64,000 nucleotides of DNA, taken from contig NZ_VSST01000009.1 in assembly GCF_019402665.1 (NCBI RefSeq), positions 62,001 through 126,000 on the forward strand, in the 5' to 3' direction. Positions 28,648 through 37,210 of this stretch are shown in pieces. Under the pieces are notes generated by a model. The model was not told the DNA's origin, ran no database searches, and worked only from the letters and a program-made list of their open reading frames with translations. Each line of letters starts with the position of its first letter. The first letter of the stretch is position 1. The translations under genes and the position numbers were made by a program. The stretch is from Bradyrhizobium canariense (GTDB lineage Bacteria; Pseudomonadota; Alphaproteobacteria; Rhizobiales; Xanthobacteraceae).

Positions 28648-29619
28648 TCAATTCGTTGGCAACGGCACCTGGTCGTCGATCAACGCATCCAGCGTCGCCT
28701 TCACATCGACCTTGGCGTCGACGACGCCGGCCTGTTGCAGTGCGAGGCCCGCGGCGAGGATCGATTCACGCTGGGGCGCGCCGATGCGGCTGTGAGTGAG
28801 CTCGGTGCGCTCCTTGAGCTGCTTGTCGACGACAGGCTCCGGCAGCTTGGTCACGGCGATGAAGGTCTTCTTGAGCTCGTCGTAATTCGCCAGCGAATAT
28901 TTGCGCGCCTCTTCGTAAACGGCGAGCACGCGGCGGGCGGCGTCCGGATAGTCCTTCAAAAACTGCTCGCGCACATTGAGGATGCCCCAAGTGTTGGCCT
29001 CGGCCTTGCGGTAGAACAGTTTCGCGCCATCCTCGACCTCGGCCTGCGCCATCATCGGATCCAGCCCGGCCCACGCATCGACGTCGCCGCGGATCAGCGC
29101 GGTCTTGCCGTCGGCGTGCTGGAGCAGCACCGGCGTGATGTCCTTTTCGGTGAGACCTGCGCCAAGCAGCGCGCGCACCAGGAAAATATGCGGATCGGTG
29201 CCGCGCGTCACCGCGACGCGCTTGCCCTTGAGGCCGGCCACATCGGCGATCTTGGAATCCTTTGATGTCACCAACGCCGTCCATTCGGGACGCGAATAGA
29301 CGTAGATCGACTTGATCGGGTTGCCGTTGATACGTGCGACCAGCGCCGCCGAGCCCGCGGTCGAGCCGAAATCGATCGAGCCCGCATTGAGGAATTCGAG
29401 CGCCTTGTTGGAGCCGGCCGACTGCACCCAGGTGACGGTGATGCCGTCCTTGGCGAACTCCTTTTCCAGGAGCCCCTTCTGCTTCAAGACCATCGACACC
29501 GGATTATAGGTCGCCCAGTCGATGCGGATTTCCTTGAGCGGATCCGCCGCCCGCGCCGCGGGGGACACGGCGAGAGCGACCGCTCCCGCCAGCAGTATGC
29601 GTCGTGTAATCCTGATCAC
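28648..29619 (-). CDS. ABC transporter substrate-binding protein, aliphatic sulfonate/nitrate type
   Basis: 323-residue periplasmic protein of the SsuA/TauA/NMT1 family. The signal peptide is R-I-T-R-R-I-L-L-A-G-A-V followed by an Ala-rich core and ARAADP. The mature part contains KEIRIDWATYNPVSMVLKQ, FLNAGSIDFGSTAG and LIRGDVDAWAGLDP, all typical of the family. The start is GTG at 29619, chosen because AGGAGG lies 6 nt upstream and the signal peptide begins there. First gene of the ABC operon; palindromic sequence lies 20-45 bp upstream. Confidence 0.9.
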   Translation of the reverse strand: MIRITRRILLAGAVALAVSPAARAADPLKEIRIDWATYNPVSMVLKQKGLLEKEFAKDGITVTWVQSAGSNKALEFLNAGSIDFGSTAGSAALVARINGNPIKSIYVYSRPEWTALVTSKDSKIADVAGLKGKRVAVTRGTDPHIFLVRALLGAGLTEKDITPVLLQHADGKTALIRGDVDAWAGLDPMMAQAEVEDGAKLFYRKAEANTWGILNVREQFLKDYPDAARRVLAVYEEARKYSLANYDELKKTFIAVTKLPEPVVDKQLKERTELTHSRIGAPQRESILAAGLALQQAGVVDAKVDVKATLDALIDDQVPLPTN

Positions 29620-29639
29620 GCCCGGCCTCCTCAAAACTT

Positions 29640-29663
29640 CATTGTTTTTCAATGAGTTATATC
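29640..29663 (-). promoter_or_regulatory. Dyad and shared 14-mer upstream of the sulfonate-type binding-protein gene
   Basis: CATTG-TTTTT-CAATG (29640-29654) is a perfect 5-bp dyad, and the minus-strand 14-mer at 29663-29650 matches the plus-strand sequence upstream of pcaH (17989-18002) at 13 of 14 positions. The patch is AT-rich in a GC-rich region and lies 21-44 bp before the GTG start. A transcription-factor site is likely; the factor is unknown. Confidence 0.4.
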
Positions 29664-29806
29664 TAGAGGTCAACGAGAAAATCCATCCCTCGAAAGCGCG
29701 CCGGCCGAGAACAGCTTTACCCAAAGCCGCACCTTTCCAGCATGGAACGACCATTGCGAGAGAATGGCGGGTGACAGCGCCTGCCGCCTCTTATATCCGG
29801 TGAGAC

Positions 29807-32596
29807 ATGGACAGCGTCGCGACTGAGCACAAGGCCGAGGTGGACGATCGCTTCGACACCGCGCGGATCACCGCCGCGGTCGATGCGCTTGCCGAGAAGC
29901 ACCAGGGACGCGAGGACGCATTCCGCACGGCCATGGCGCAACTGCTCAAGGCCGAGCTGATTGCGTCGCGCGCCGCGGCACAGACGATCCTGCTGAAGGA
30001 CCGTCACGGCCGGCGCTGCGCCGAGCGGCTGTGCCACGTGCAGGACGAGATCATCCGCATCCTGTATTCGGCCGCGACCCGCCATCTCTACCGCTCGCCG
30101 ATCCCGAGCGGTGCCGAGCGCATGGCGGTGGTGGCGACCGGCGGCTATGGCCGCGGCCTGATGGCTCCCGAGTCCGACATCGATCTGCTCTTCATCCTGC
30201 CCTACAAGCAGACCGCCTGGGGCGAGCAGGTCGCCGAGGCCATCCTCTATTGTCTTTGGGACATGGGGCTGAAGGTCGGTCACGCCACCCGCTCGGTCGA
30301 CGAGTCGATCCGGCAGGCGCGAGGCGACATGACCATCCGCACCGCGATCCTGGAGACGCGCTTTCTTACCGGCGACCGGCCGCTCTATGACGAGCTGGTC
30401 GCCCGCTTCGACAAGGAGGTCGTGCAAGGCACTGCGTCGGAGTTCGTCACCGCCAAACTCGCCGAGCGTGAGGAGCGGCATCGCCGCGGCGGTCAATCGC
30501 GTTATCTGGTCGAACCCAACGTCAAGGACGGCAAAGGTGCGCTCCGCGACCTGCACACGCTGTTCTGGATCGCAAAATACGTCTACCGCGTGAGCGACAC
30601 CGACGAACTGGTCGACCGCGGCGTGTTCGACGCGCAGGAATACCGTACCTTCCGCCGCTGCGCCGACTTCCTCTGGTCGGTACGCTGCAATCTTCACTTT
30701 TACTCCGGCCGCGCCGAAGAGCGCCTCTCCTTCGACCTTCAGCGCGAGATCGCGGTCCGGCTCGGCTACACCTCGCATCCCGGCATGCAGGACGTCGAGC
30801 GCTTCATGAAGCACTACTTCCTGGTCGCCAAGGAAGTCGGCAACCTCACTGCCATCCTCTGCGCCAAGCTCGAGGACCAGCAGGCCAAGCCCGCGCCGGT
30901 GCTGAGCCGGATGATGGCGCGGCTGCGCCCCACCGCGGCGAAGCGGCGGGTGCCCGACAGCGACGATTTCATCGTCGACAACAACCGCATCAACGTTGCG
31001 GCGCCCGACGTGTTCAAGCACGATCCGGTCAATTTGATCCGGATCTTCCGCCTGGCGCAGAAGAACAATCTCGCCTTCCATCCGGACGCGATGCGCGACG
31101 TGACGCGTTCGCTTGGCCTGATCAACGCGCAGATGCGCGAGAATCCCGAGGCCAACCGGCTGTTCATGGAGATCCTGACGTCCGACAACGCGGAGATCGT
31201 GCTGCGGCGGATGAACGAGACCGGCGTGCTCGGCCATTTCATCCGCGCCTTTGGCAAGATCGTCTCGATGATGCAGTTCAACATGTATCATCACTACACC
31301 GTCGACGAGCATTTGATCCGCTGCGTCGGCTTCCTTCAGGACATCGAACGCGGCGGCATCGAGGAATTCGCGGTGGCGAGCGACCTGATGCGCAAGATCC
31401 GGCCGGAGCATCGCTCCGTGATCTACATCGCGACGCTGCTGCACGACGTCGCCAAGGGCCGGCCCGAGGACCACTCGATCGCCGGCGCCAAGGTGGCGCG
31501 ACGGCTCTGCCCGCGGCTCGGCTTCAGCCCGGCCGACACCGAGCTCGTGGCGTGGCTGATCGAGGAGCATCTGACGATGTCCACGGTCGCACAATCGCGC
31601 GATCTCTCCGACCGCAAGACCATCGAGAATTTCGCCGCCGTGGTGCAGTCGGTCGAGCAGATGAAGCTCTTGACGATCCTGACCACCGCGGACATCCGCG
31701 GCGTCGGCCCGGGCGTGTGGAACGGCTGGAAGGCGCAGCTCTTGCGCTCCCTCTACTACGAGACCGAACCGGTGCTGACGGGCGGCTTCTCGGAGGTTGA
31801 CCGCGGCAAGCGCCTCACGGCCGCATACGCCGAATTCCGTAACGCCTTCGCGGAATGGCCGGCGGAAGAGCTCGACGCCTATATCGGCCGGCACTATCCG
31901 GCCTATTGGCTCAAGGTCGAGCTGCCGCGCAAGATCCGCCATGCGCGCTTCGTCCGTGCCAGCGAGCAGGCCGGCCACAAGCTCGCGATCAATGTCGGCT
32001 TCGACGAGGTGCGCGGCGTCACCGAGCTGACCATCTTCGCCGCCGACCATCCCTGGCTGCTGTCGATCATCGCGGGCGCCTGCGCCTCGGCCGGTGCCAA
32101 CATCGTCGATGCCCAGATCTACACCACGACCGACGGACGCGCGCTCGACACCATCTCGATCTCCAGGGAATACGATCGAGACGAGGACGAGGGCAGGCGT
32201 GCGACGCGCATCGGCGAGATGATCGAGGACGTTCTGGAAGGCAAGCTGCGTCTGCCCGAGGTGGTGGCGCGGCGCACCGTGCGCGGCAAGGCGCGGCCGT
32301 TCGTGATCGAGCCGGAAGTGACGATCAACAACCAATGGTCCGACCGCTACACGGTGATCGAAATGTCCGGCCTCGACCGGCCCGGCCTGCTCTACGAGCT
32401 GACCACCGCGATCTCGAAGCTCAACCTCAATATCGCCTCGGCCCATGTCGCGACCTTCGGCGAGCGCGCCCGCGACGTGTTCTATGTCACCGATCTCCTG
32501 GGCGCGCAGATCAGCGCGCCAACACGCCAGGCCGCGATCAAGAGCGCGCTGACCCATGTGATGGCCGGCGACAAGCAGGTTCAGCCGGCGGCGTGA
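29807..32596 (+). CDS. glnD: [Protein-PII] uridylyltransferase / uridylyl-removing enzyme
   Basis: 929-residue bifunctional nitrogen sensor that uridylylates PII proteins at low glutamine and removes UMP at high glutamine. Domains in order: nucleotidyltransferase with GGYGRGLMAPESDIDLL (~110-127), a helical linker, an HD hydrolase with LLHDVAKGRPEDHS (~543), and two ACT domains (~720-800 and ~840-920) that bind glutamine. All catalytic motifs are intact and length is normal. A GGTGAGAC precedes the ATG. Its partners glnB/glnK are not in the window. Confidence 0.97.
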   Translation: MDSVATEHKAEVDDRFDTARITAAVDALAEKHQGREDAFRTAMAQLLKAELIASRAAAQTILLKDRHGRRCAERLCHVQDEIIRILYSAATRHLYRSPIPSGAERMAVVATGGYGRGLMAPESDIDLLFILPYKQTAWGEQVAEAILYCLWDMGLKVGHATRSVDESIRQARGDMTIRTAILETRFLTGDRPLYDELVARFDKEVVQGTASEFVTAKLAEREERHRRGGQSRYLVEPNVKDGKGALRDLHTLFWIAKYVYRVSDTDELVDRGVFDAQEYRTFRRCADFLWSVRCNLHFYSGRAEERLSFDLQREIAVRLGYTSHPGMQDVERFMKHYFLVAKEVGNLTAILCAKLEDQQAKPAPVLSRMMARLRPTAAKRRVPDSDDFIVDNNRINVAAPDVFKHDPVNLIRIFRLAQKNNLAFHPDAMRDVTRSLGLINAQMRENPEANRLFMEILTSDNAEIVLRRMNETGVLGHFIRAFGKIVSMMQFNMYHHYTVDEHLIRCVGFLQDIERGGIEEFAVASDLMRKIRPEHRSVIYIATLLHDVAKGRPEDHSIAGAKVARRLCPRLGFSPADTELVAWLIEEHLTMSTVAQSRDLSDRKTIENFAAVVQSVEQMKLLTILTTADIRGVGPGVWNGWKAQLLRSLYYETEPVLTGGFSEVDRGKRLTAAYAEFRNAFAEWPAEELDAYIGRHYPAYWLKVELPRKIRHARFVRASEQAGHKLAINVGFDEVRGVTELTIFAADHPWLLSIIAGACASAGANIVDAQIYTTTDGRALDTISISREYDRDEDEGRRATRIGEMIEDVLEGKLRLPEVVARRTVRGKARPFVIEPEVTINNQWSDRYTVIEMSGLDRPGLLYELTTAISKLNLNIASAHVATFGERARDVFYVTDLLGAQISAPTRQAAIKSALTHVMAGDKQVQPAA

Positions 32597-32632
32597 GGGC
32601 GGCTGCGCACCTCTCTCCTCGCGTCGTTCCGG

Positions 32633-32725
32633 GGCGTCGCGCAGCGGCGAACCCGGAATCCATCGTGCCACTGGTGACGCGGAGAAATGGATTCCGGGTT
32701 CGCGCTACGCACGCCCCGGAATGAC
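32633..32725. repeat. Extragenic palindrome, family IV
   Basis: Arms CGTCGTTCCGGGGCGT and ACGCCCCGGAATGAC are inverted, with inner arms CGAACCCGGAATCCAT and ATGGATTCCGGGTTCG. It lies between the convergent glnD and ogt genes and may serve as a bidirectional terminator. It shares family with 18932-19013. Confidence 0.85.
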
Positions 32726-32738
32726 CACAGGCGGATAT

Positions 32739-33269
32739 CTAAACCGCCACGCCTTCATGCCGGAGCAACCAACGCTTGCGCGCGAGGCCGCCGCCATACT
32801 TCACCAGAGAACCATCGGCGCCGATCAGACGGTGGCACGGCAGCACCACGCTGATCGGGTTGGAGCCGTTGGCATGGCCGACGGCGCGAATGGCTTTGGG
32901 CATGTCGATCCTGGCAGCGAGCGCGCCGTAACTCATCGTGGTGCCGGCAGGGATTTGCGTCAACGCATTCCAGACCTTCTGCTGGAACGGCGTGCCGGCG
33001 ATGCGCCAGGCGATGCCTGAGAGCTGGCCGAGGTCGCCGTCGAAATAGCCCGACAGCGCGGTCCGCATGGCCGCGGGCGCGGGTTGGTCACTCAGATCCA
33101 CCACACCGTAATGCAGGCGCAAGAGCTCGCGCATGCGGTGCTCGTAATCCTCCCAGTCGAGCGCGCGCAAGGCGCCCGCGGCGTCGGTGACCAGCAGCGC
33201 AATCCCGATCGGCGTCGCCAGCCGATCGAGGCCGAAGGTTACAGGTGGGTTGGTCGGTCGCGCGGGCAT
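32739..33269 (-). CDS. ogt: Methylated-DNA--[protein]-cysteine S-methyltransferase
   Basis: 176-residue suicide DNA repair protein that takes the methyl group from O6-methylguanine. The acceptor Cys145 is in VVLPCHRLIG, preceded by the helix-turn-helix TMSYGALAARIDMPKAIRAVGHANGSNP with the Arg finger and Asn hinge, and followed by YGGGLARKRWLL. The N-terminal domain is of the Ogt/Ada-C kind. The ATG at 33269 gives the usual length; another ATG lies 8 codons upstream. It is divergent from the DUF1304 gene. Confidence 0.93.
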   Translation of the reverse strand: MPARPTNPPVTFGLDRLATPIGIALLVTDAAGALRALDWEDYEHRMRELLRLHYGVVDLSDQPAPAAMRTALSGYFDGDLGQLSGIAWRIAGTPFQQKVWNALTQIPAGTTMSYGALAARIDMPKAIRAVGHANGSNPISVVLPCHRLIGADGSLVKYGGGLARKRWLLRHEGVAV

Positions 33270-33359
33270 TGCAGCACCATGGCATCGAAACACGCCATCG
33301 CACTTGCCACGCCCACCGTGCTAACGTCCACCCGAAAGCTGACGCTGGGGGAGCTCAAC

Positions 33360-33722
33360 TTGATCTGGATCGCGAATATTTTGGTGGCGCTGGTCGCCGC
33401 ACTGCACGCTTACTTCCTGATCCTGGAGATGTTTCTCTGGGACAAGCCGCAGGGCTTGAAGGTCTTCCGCAACACGCCGGAGAAGGCAGCGATCACAAAG
33501 GTGCTGGCCGCCAACCAGGGGCTCTATAACGGCTTCCTGGCCGCAGGCCTGGTATGGGGGCTGGTGCACGGCAATCCGGCCTTCGCGTTCCAGATCAAGG
33601 CGTTTTTCCTGCTTTGCGTGATCGTGGCCGGCGCTTATGGCGCAGCGACCGTTAGCACGCGCATCCTGATGGTGCAGGCGCTGCCGGCGGCGCTCGCACT
33701 GTCAGTCTTGTTCCTGACCTGA
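33360..33722 (+). CDS. DUF1304 family membrane protein
   Basis: 120-residue protein with four hydrophobic helices and the DUF1304 hallmark ILEMFLWDKPQGLKVF followed by LAANQGLYNGFLAAGL. Function is unknown for the family. The start is uncertain: the TTG at 33360 is preferred because GGGGGAG sits 6 nt upstream, it gives the typical length, and it leaves ~90 bp for promoters divergent from ogt. An in-frame ATG at 33279 would add 27 residues that do not look like the family and has no ribosome-binding site. Confidence 0.8.
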   Translation: MIWIANILVALVAALHAYFLILEMFLWDKPQGLKVFRNTPEKAAITKVLAANQGLYNGFLAAGLVWGLVHGNPAFAFQIKAFFLLCVIVAGAYGAATVSTRILMVQALPAALALSVLFLT

Positions 33723-33857
33723 GACGCCATAGCGCGGCGCCGCGATCCTTGCGCGTCGCCTGCCGTTCCTCCACAATCTGCGACAGCGATGGCGACCGTT
33801 GGCAATCAACGGGACAAGACCGTCGGTCGGAAATTCCGTCAGGAGGAACAACCCCAC

Positions 33858-35084
33858 ATGAGCAATCGCAGAGCCTTCATCACTGCCACGGCGGCGCTCG
33901 CCTTCGCGTTCTCCGCCAACCAAGCTCTCGCCCAGAAGAAATACGACACCGGCGCGAGCGACACCGAGATCAAGATCGGCCAGACCGTGCCGTTCTCCGG
34001 GCCCTATTCCGTCTACGCCAACATCGGCAAGACCCAGGCCGCCTACTTCAAGATGATCAACGATCAGGGCGGCATCAACGGCCGCAAGATCAATCTGATC
34101 CAGTATGACGATGCCTATTCGCCGCCGAAGACGGTCGAGCAGGTGCGCAAGCTCGTCGAAGGCGACGAGGTGCTGTTCACCTTCCAGATCATCGGCACCG
34201 CCGCGAACGCCGCCGTGCAAAAATATCTCAACGGCAAGAAGATCCCGCAGCTGCTGGCCTCGACCGGCGCCGCGCGCTTCAACGATCCGCAGAACTATCC
34301 CTGGACCATCGCCTATAATCCCAACTACGTGTCCGAGGGACGCATCTACGCCAAGTACATCCTCAAGGAGCATCCGAACGCCAAGATCGGCGTGCTCTAC
34401 CAGAACGACGATATGGGCCGCGACTATCTCGCCGGCCTCAAGAGCGGTCTCGGTGACAAGGCCGCCGGCATGATCGTCGGCGAAGTCTCCTACGAAGTCA
34501 CCGATCCGACGGTGGACTCGCAGGTGGTCAAGCTGAAGTCGTTGGGCGCCGATCTTTTCTATGATGCCTCGACACCCAAGTTCGCGGCGCAGGCGATCAA
34601 GAAAGTCGCCGAGCTCGGCTGGACGCCGGTGCACATTCTCGACATCAATGCGAGCCCGATCTCGGCGACGCTGAAGCCGGCCGGCCTCGATATCTCCAAG
34701 GGCATCATCTCGACCCAATACGGCAAGGAGCCCGGCGATCCCCAGTGGAAGGACGATCCGGGCGTGAAAGCCTTCTTCGCCTTCATGGACAAGTATTTCC
34801 CCGAAGGCGACAAGCTCAATACCGTCAACACCTATGCTTATTCCGTCGCCGAATTGCTGACGCAAGTGCTGAAACAGTGCGGCGACGACCTGTCACGTGA
34901 GAACGTGATGAAGCAGGTCGCCAACATCAAGGACTTCACCCCGAGCTTCGCGCTGCCCGGCATCAAGATCAACACCGGGCCGAACGACTACCGCGTCAAC
35001 AAGCAGATGCAGATGATGAAGTTCAACGGCGAACGCTGGGAGCTGTTCGGCCCGATCATGGAGGATGCGGGTCCAGCGGGTTAG
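33858..35084 (+). CDS. Branched-chain amino-acid-type ABC binding protein (copy 1)
   Basis: 408-residue periplasmic binding protein of the LivJ/Peripla_BP_6 family. The signal peptide (RRAFITATAALAFAFSANQALAQ) is followed by KKYDTGASDTEIKIGQ and the ligand-site region PFSGPYSVYANIGKTQ. It is almost a duplicate of the next gene: same length, long identical stretches such as AAYFKMINDQGG and INLIQYDDAYSPPK, but a different signal peptide. The ATG at 33858 has AGGAGG 11 nt upstream; the frame begins earlier at 33789. No permease or ATPase gene is adjacent, so it must use a transporter encoded elsewhere. The ligand is unknown. Confidence 0.92.
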   Translation: MSNRRAFITATAALAFAFSANQALAQKKYDTGASDTEIKIGQTVPFSGPYSVYANIGKTQAAYFKMINDQGGINGRKINLIQYDDAYSPPKTVEQVRKLVEGDEVLFTFQIIGTAANAAVQKYLNGKKIPQLLASTGAARFNDPQNYPWTIAYNPNYVSEGRIYAKYILKEHPNAKIGVLYQNDDMGRDYLAGLKSGLGDKAAGMIVGEVSYEVTDPTVDSQVVKLKSLGADLFYDASTPKFAAQAIKKVAELGWTPVHILDINASPISATLKPAGLDISKGIISTQYGKEPGDPQWKDDPGVKAFFAFMDKYFPEGDKLNTVNTYAYSVAELLTQVLKQCGDDLSRENVMKQVANIKDFTPSFALPGIKINTGPNDYRVNKQMQMMKFNGERWELFGPIMEDAGPAG

Positions 35085-35091
35085 TTACTGG

Positions 35092-35204
35092 GTAGGGTGG
35101 GTTAGCGCAGCGTAACCGACCTTTTTGATTTCCGCGGAAACAGAAGTGGTGGGTTACGCCCAGCGGACTGCGCTTTGCGCAGCCGCAAGGCTAACCCACC
35201 CTAC
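35092..35204. repeat. Extragenic palindrome, family V
   Basis: Ends GTAGGGTGGGTTAGC and GCTAACCCACCCTAC are exact inverted copies, and a second pair around GTGGTGGGTTACGC lies inside. It separates the two near-duplicate binding-protein genes. The right half is longer than in the copy at 23203-23287 because of an extra GCGCTTTGCGC-type hairpin. Confidence 0.85.
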
Positions 35205-35276
35205 GAACTGCGGGCGCACGCCCAACTTGCGTTGCAACAACGCCTCATCCACACTCGCCCTCAGCGGTGACATCAG

Positions 35277-35292
35277 GTGCGCATGAGCGCAC
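35277..35292. promoter_or_regulatory. Small dyad upstream of binding-protein copy 2
   Basis: GTGCGC-ATGA-GCGCAC is a perfect 6-bp dyad ~40 bp upstream of the start of the second binding-protein gene. It could be an operator or a leader hairpin; nothing comparable was noticed before copy 1. Confidence 0.3.
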
Positions 35293-35330
35293 CCGATTGA
35301 TCACCGGCAATAAACAATGAGGAAATGCGA

Positions 35331-36557
35331 ATGAGGAATGGAATTCTGCATCTGGCCACTGCAACGGCGCTGACCCTGGCGCTGTCGATGCCGGCGGCCA
35401 ATGCCCAGAAGAAATATGATCCGGGTGCCAGCGATACCGAGATCAAGGTCGGCCAGACGATGCCGTTTTCTGGACCGGCGTCGGCCTATTCGTCGATCGG
35501 CAAGACCCAAGCCGCCTATTTCAAGATGATCAACGACCAGGGCGGCGTCAACGGCCGCAAGATCAATCTGATCCAGTATGACGACGCCTACTCGCCGCCG
35601 AAGGCCGTGGAGCAGATTCGCAAGCTGGTCGAGAGCGACGAGGTCCTGCTGACCTTCCAGATCATCGGCACGCCGGTGAACGCAGCCGTGCAGAAATATC
35701 TCAACTCGAAGAAGGTGCCGCAACTGTTCGCGGCGACCGGAGCCTCGAGGTTCACGGATCCGAAGAACTTTCCGTGGACGATGGGCTTCAACCCCAACTA
35801 CTTCGTCGAAGGTCGCATCTACGGACAGTACATCCTGAAGGAGCATCCGAACGCCAAGATCGGCGTACTCTATCAGAACGACGACCTCGGCAAGGACTAT
35901 CTGAACGGCATCAAGGCCGGGCTCGGCGACAAAGCTGCCAAGATGATCGTGACTGAAGCTTCCTACGAAGTCTCCGATCCGACTGTCGATTCGCAGATCC
36001 TCAAGATCAAGGACGCCGGCGCCGATCTGTTCTTCAGCGCCACCACGCCGAAGCAGGCGGCGCAGGCGATCAAGAAGATCGCCGAGATGGGCTGGCATCC
36101 GGTGCAGATCGTTGACATCAACGCCACCTCGGTCGGCGCGGTGCTGAAGCCGGCCGGCCTCGACGCCGCCAAGGGCCTGATCAGCGTCAATTACGGCAAG
36201 GAACCGCTCGATCCGACCTGGAAGGACGATGCCGGCCTTAAGAGGTATTTCGACTTCATGGCCAAGTATTATCCGGATGGCGACAAGGACTCGAACTTCA
36301 ACACCTACGGCTACAGCACGGCGCAGCTGCTGGTCCATGTGCTGAAGCAGTGCGGCGACGACCTGACGCGCGAGAACGTGATGAAGCAGGCCGCCTCGCT
36401 GAAGGACGTGACCAGCGACACCGCGCTGCCCGGCATCAAGGCCAATACCTCACCGACCGACTACCGCGTCAACAAGCAGCTTCAGATGATGAAGTTCAAC
36501 GGCGAACGTTGGGAGCTGTTCGGCCCGATCATTGAGGATGCGAGTCCGGCGGGTTAG
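35331..36557 (+). CDS. Branched-chain amino-acid-type ABC binding protein (copy 2)
   Basis: 408-residue periplasmic binding protein, a close paralogue of the preceding gene. Differences cluster in the signal peptide (GILHLATATALTLALSMPAANAQ) and at scattered positions, including the region corresponding to VYANIG (here AYSSIG) and the hinge-side SVNYGKEPLDPTW. The ATG at 35331 is preferred to the one at 35325 because TGAGGAA then stands at a proper distance and both paralogues become exactly the same length. An own promoter is likely since a 113-bp palindrome lies between the copies. Confidence 0.92.
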   Translation: MRNGILHLATATALTLALSMPAANAQKKYDPGASDTEIKVGQTMPFSGPASAYSSIGKTQAAYFKMINDQGGVNGRKINLIQYDDAYSPPKAVEQIRKLVESDEVLLTFQIIGTPVNAAVQKYLNSKKVPQLFAATGASRFTDPKNFPWTMGFNPNYFVEGRIYGQYILKEHPNAKIGVLYQNDDLGKDYLNGIKAGLGDKAAKMIVTEASYEVSDPTVDSQILKIKDAGADLFFSATTPKQAAQAIKKIAEMGWHPVQIVDINATSVGAVLKPAGLDAAKGLISVNYGKEPLDPTWKDDAGLKRYFDFMAKYYPDGDKDSNFNTYGYSTAQLLVHVLKQCGDDLTRENVMKQAASLKDVTSDTALPGIKANTSPTDYRVNKQLQMMKFNGERWELFGPIIEDASPAG

Positions 36558-36617
36558 TTCTCGGAAGCAACTGCCTCAACGCCGTCATGGCCGGGCCAGC
36601 CCGGCCATGACGGAAAA

Positions 36618-37043
36618 TCAATCCGGCACCTCGCCAAAGTTCTTCCCCACCGGCAGCACCGCGTGCCGAATGAGCCGTGAGTCCTCCACCGCGGCCTGCC
36701 GGTGCTTCACCGCTTCGCGATAGACGGGGTCGCGGATCATCTCGACGAAGGCGGCGACGCTTGGGTATTCGGCGATGAAGCAATGGTCCCAGCGCTCGGT
36801 CTCGGGGCCGATCAGCATCAGTTCGAATTTGCCCTGCCAGACGATGCGGCCGCCGAGGCGTTCGAACACCGGCCCGCTCTCGCGGCCATAGGCCGCATAG
36901 GCTTCCGCGCCGCTCGCCTTGCGGCCATCCGGATAGGCCGCCTCCTTGCGCAAGCGCACCAGGTTGAGCATGTGGATCGGGCCGGGGCGGTCGTTGTCCC
37001 GGAACTGCGCAAAAATCTCCTTGGTCGGATCGATGTGGCCCAT
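36618..37043 (-). CDS. DUF1330 domain protein
   Basis: 141-residue protein of the dimeric alpha-beta barrel (ABM/NIPSNAP-like) type. Family features are MLNLVRLRKEAAYPDG, YAAYGRESGPVFERLGGRIVWQG and CFIAEYPSVAAFVEMIRDPVYREAVKHR, which corresponds to the usual FPS-ea-a-a-w-S-peY pattern. The ATG at 37043 is backed by AGGGAG upstream. Function is unknown for DUF1330; related folds bind haem or cleave small aromatics. It is convergent with binding-protein copy 2, 60 bp away. Confidence 0.85.
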   Translation of the reverse strand: MGHIDPTKEIFAQFRDNDRPGPIHMLNLVRLRKEAAYPDGRKASGAEAYAAYGRESGPVFERLGGRIVWQGKFELMLIGPETERWDHCFIAEYPSVAAFVEMIRDPVYREAVKHRQAAVEDSRLIRHAVLPVGKNFGEVPD

Positions 37044-37210
37044 CTGAGCTCCCTTTTGTTTTATGCCGGCGATCCTAGCTCTGCCGTCCACCCAGCGGAA
37101 CTGCGGCCAGCGAATGCCGCACCTCCTAATCGCGCGTTAAGCTCTGGGTAACCGGGCCTTAAACAGCGACCGCTAGCGTGCGGCGGGGCGGGCTGACCGG
37201 GCGTTTGCGT

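Noticed and set aside
29717..32671. Very long open frame on the minus strand opposite glnD
   Set aside because: glnD on the plus strand has all catalytic motifs. The antisense frame is His/Asp/Arg-rich without any domain, as expected for the complement of a GC-rich gene.
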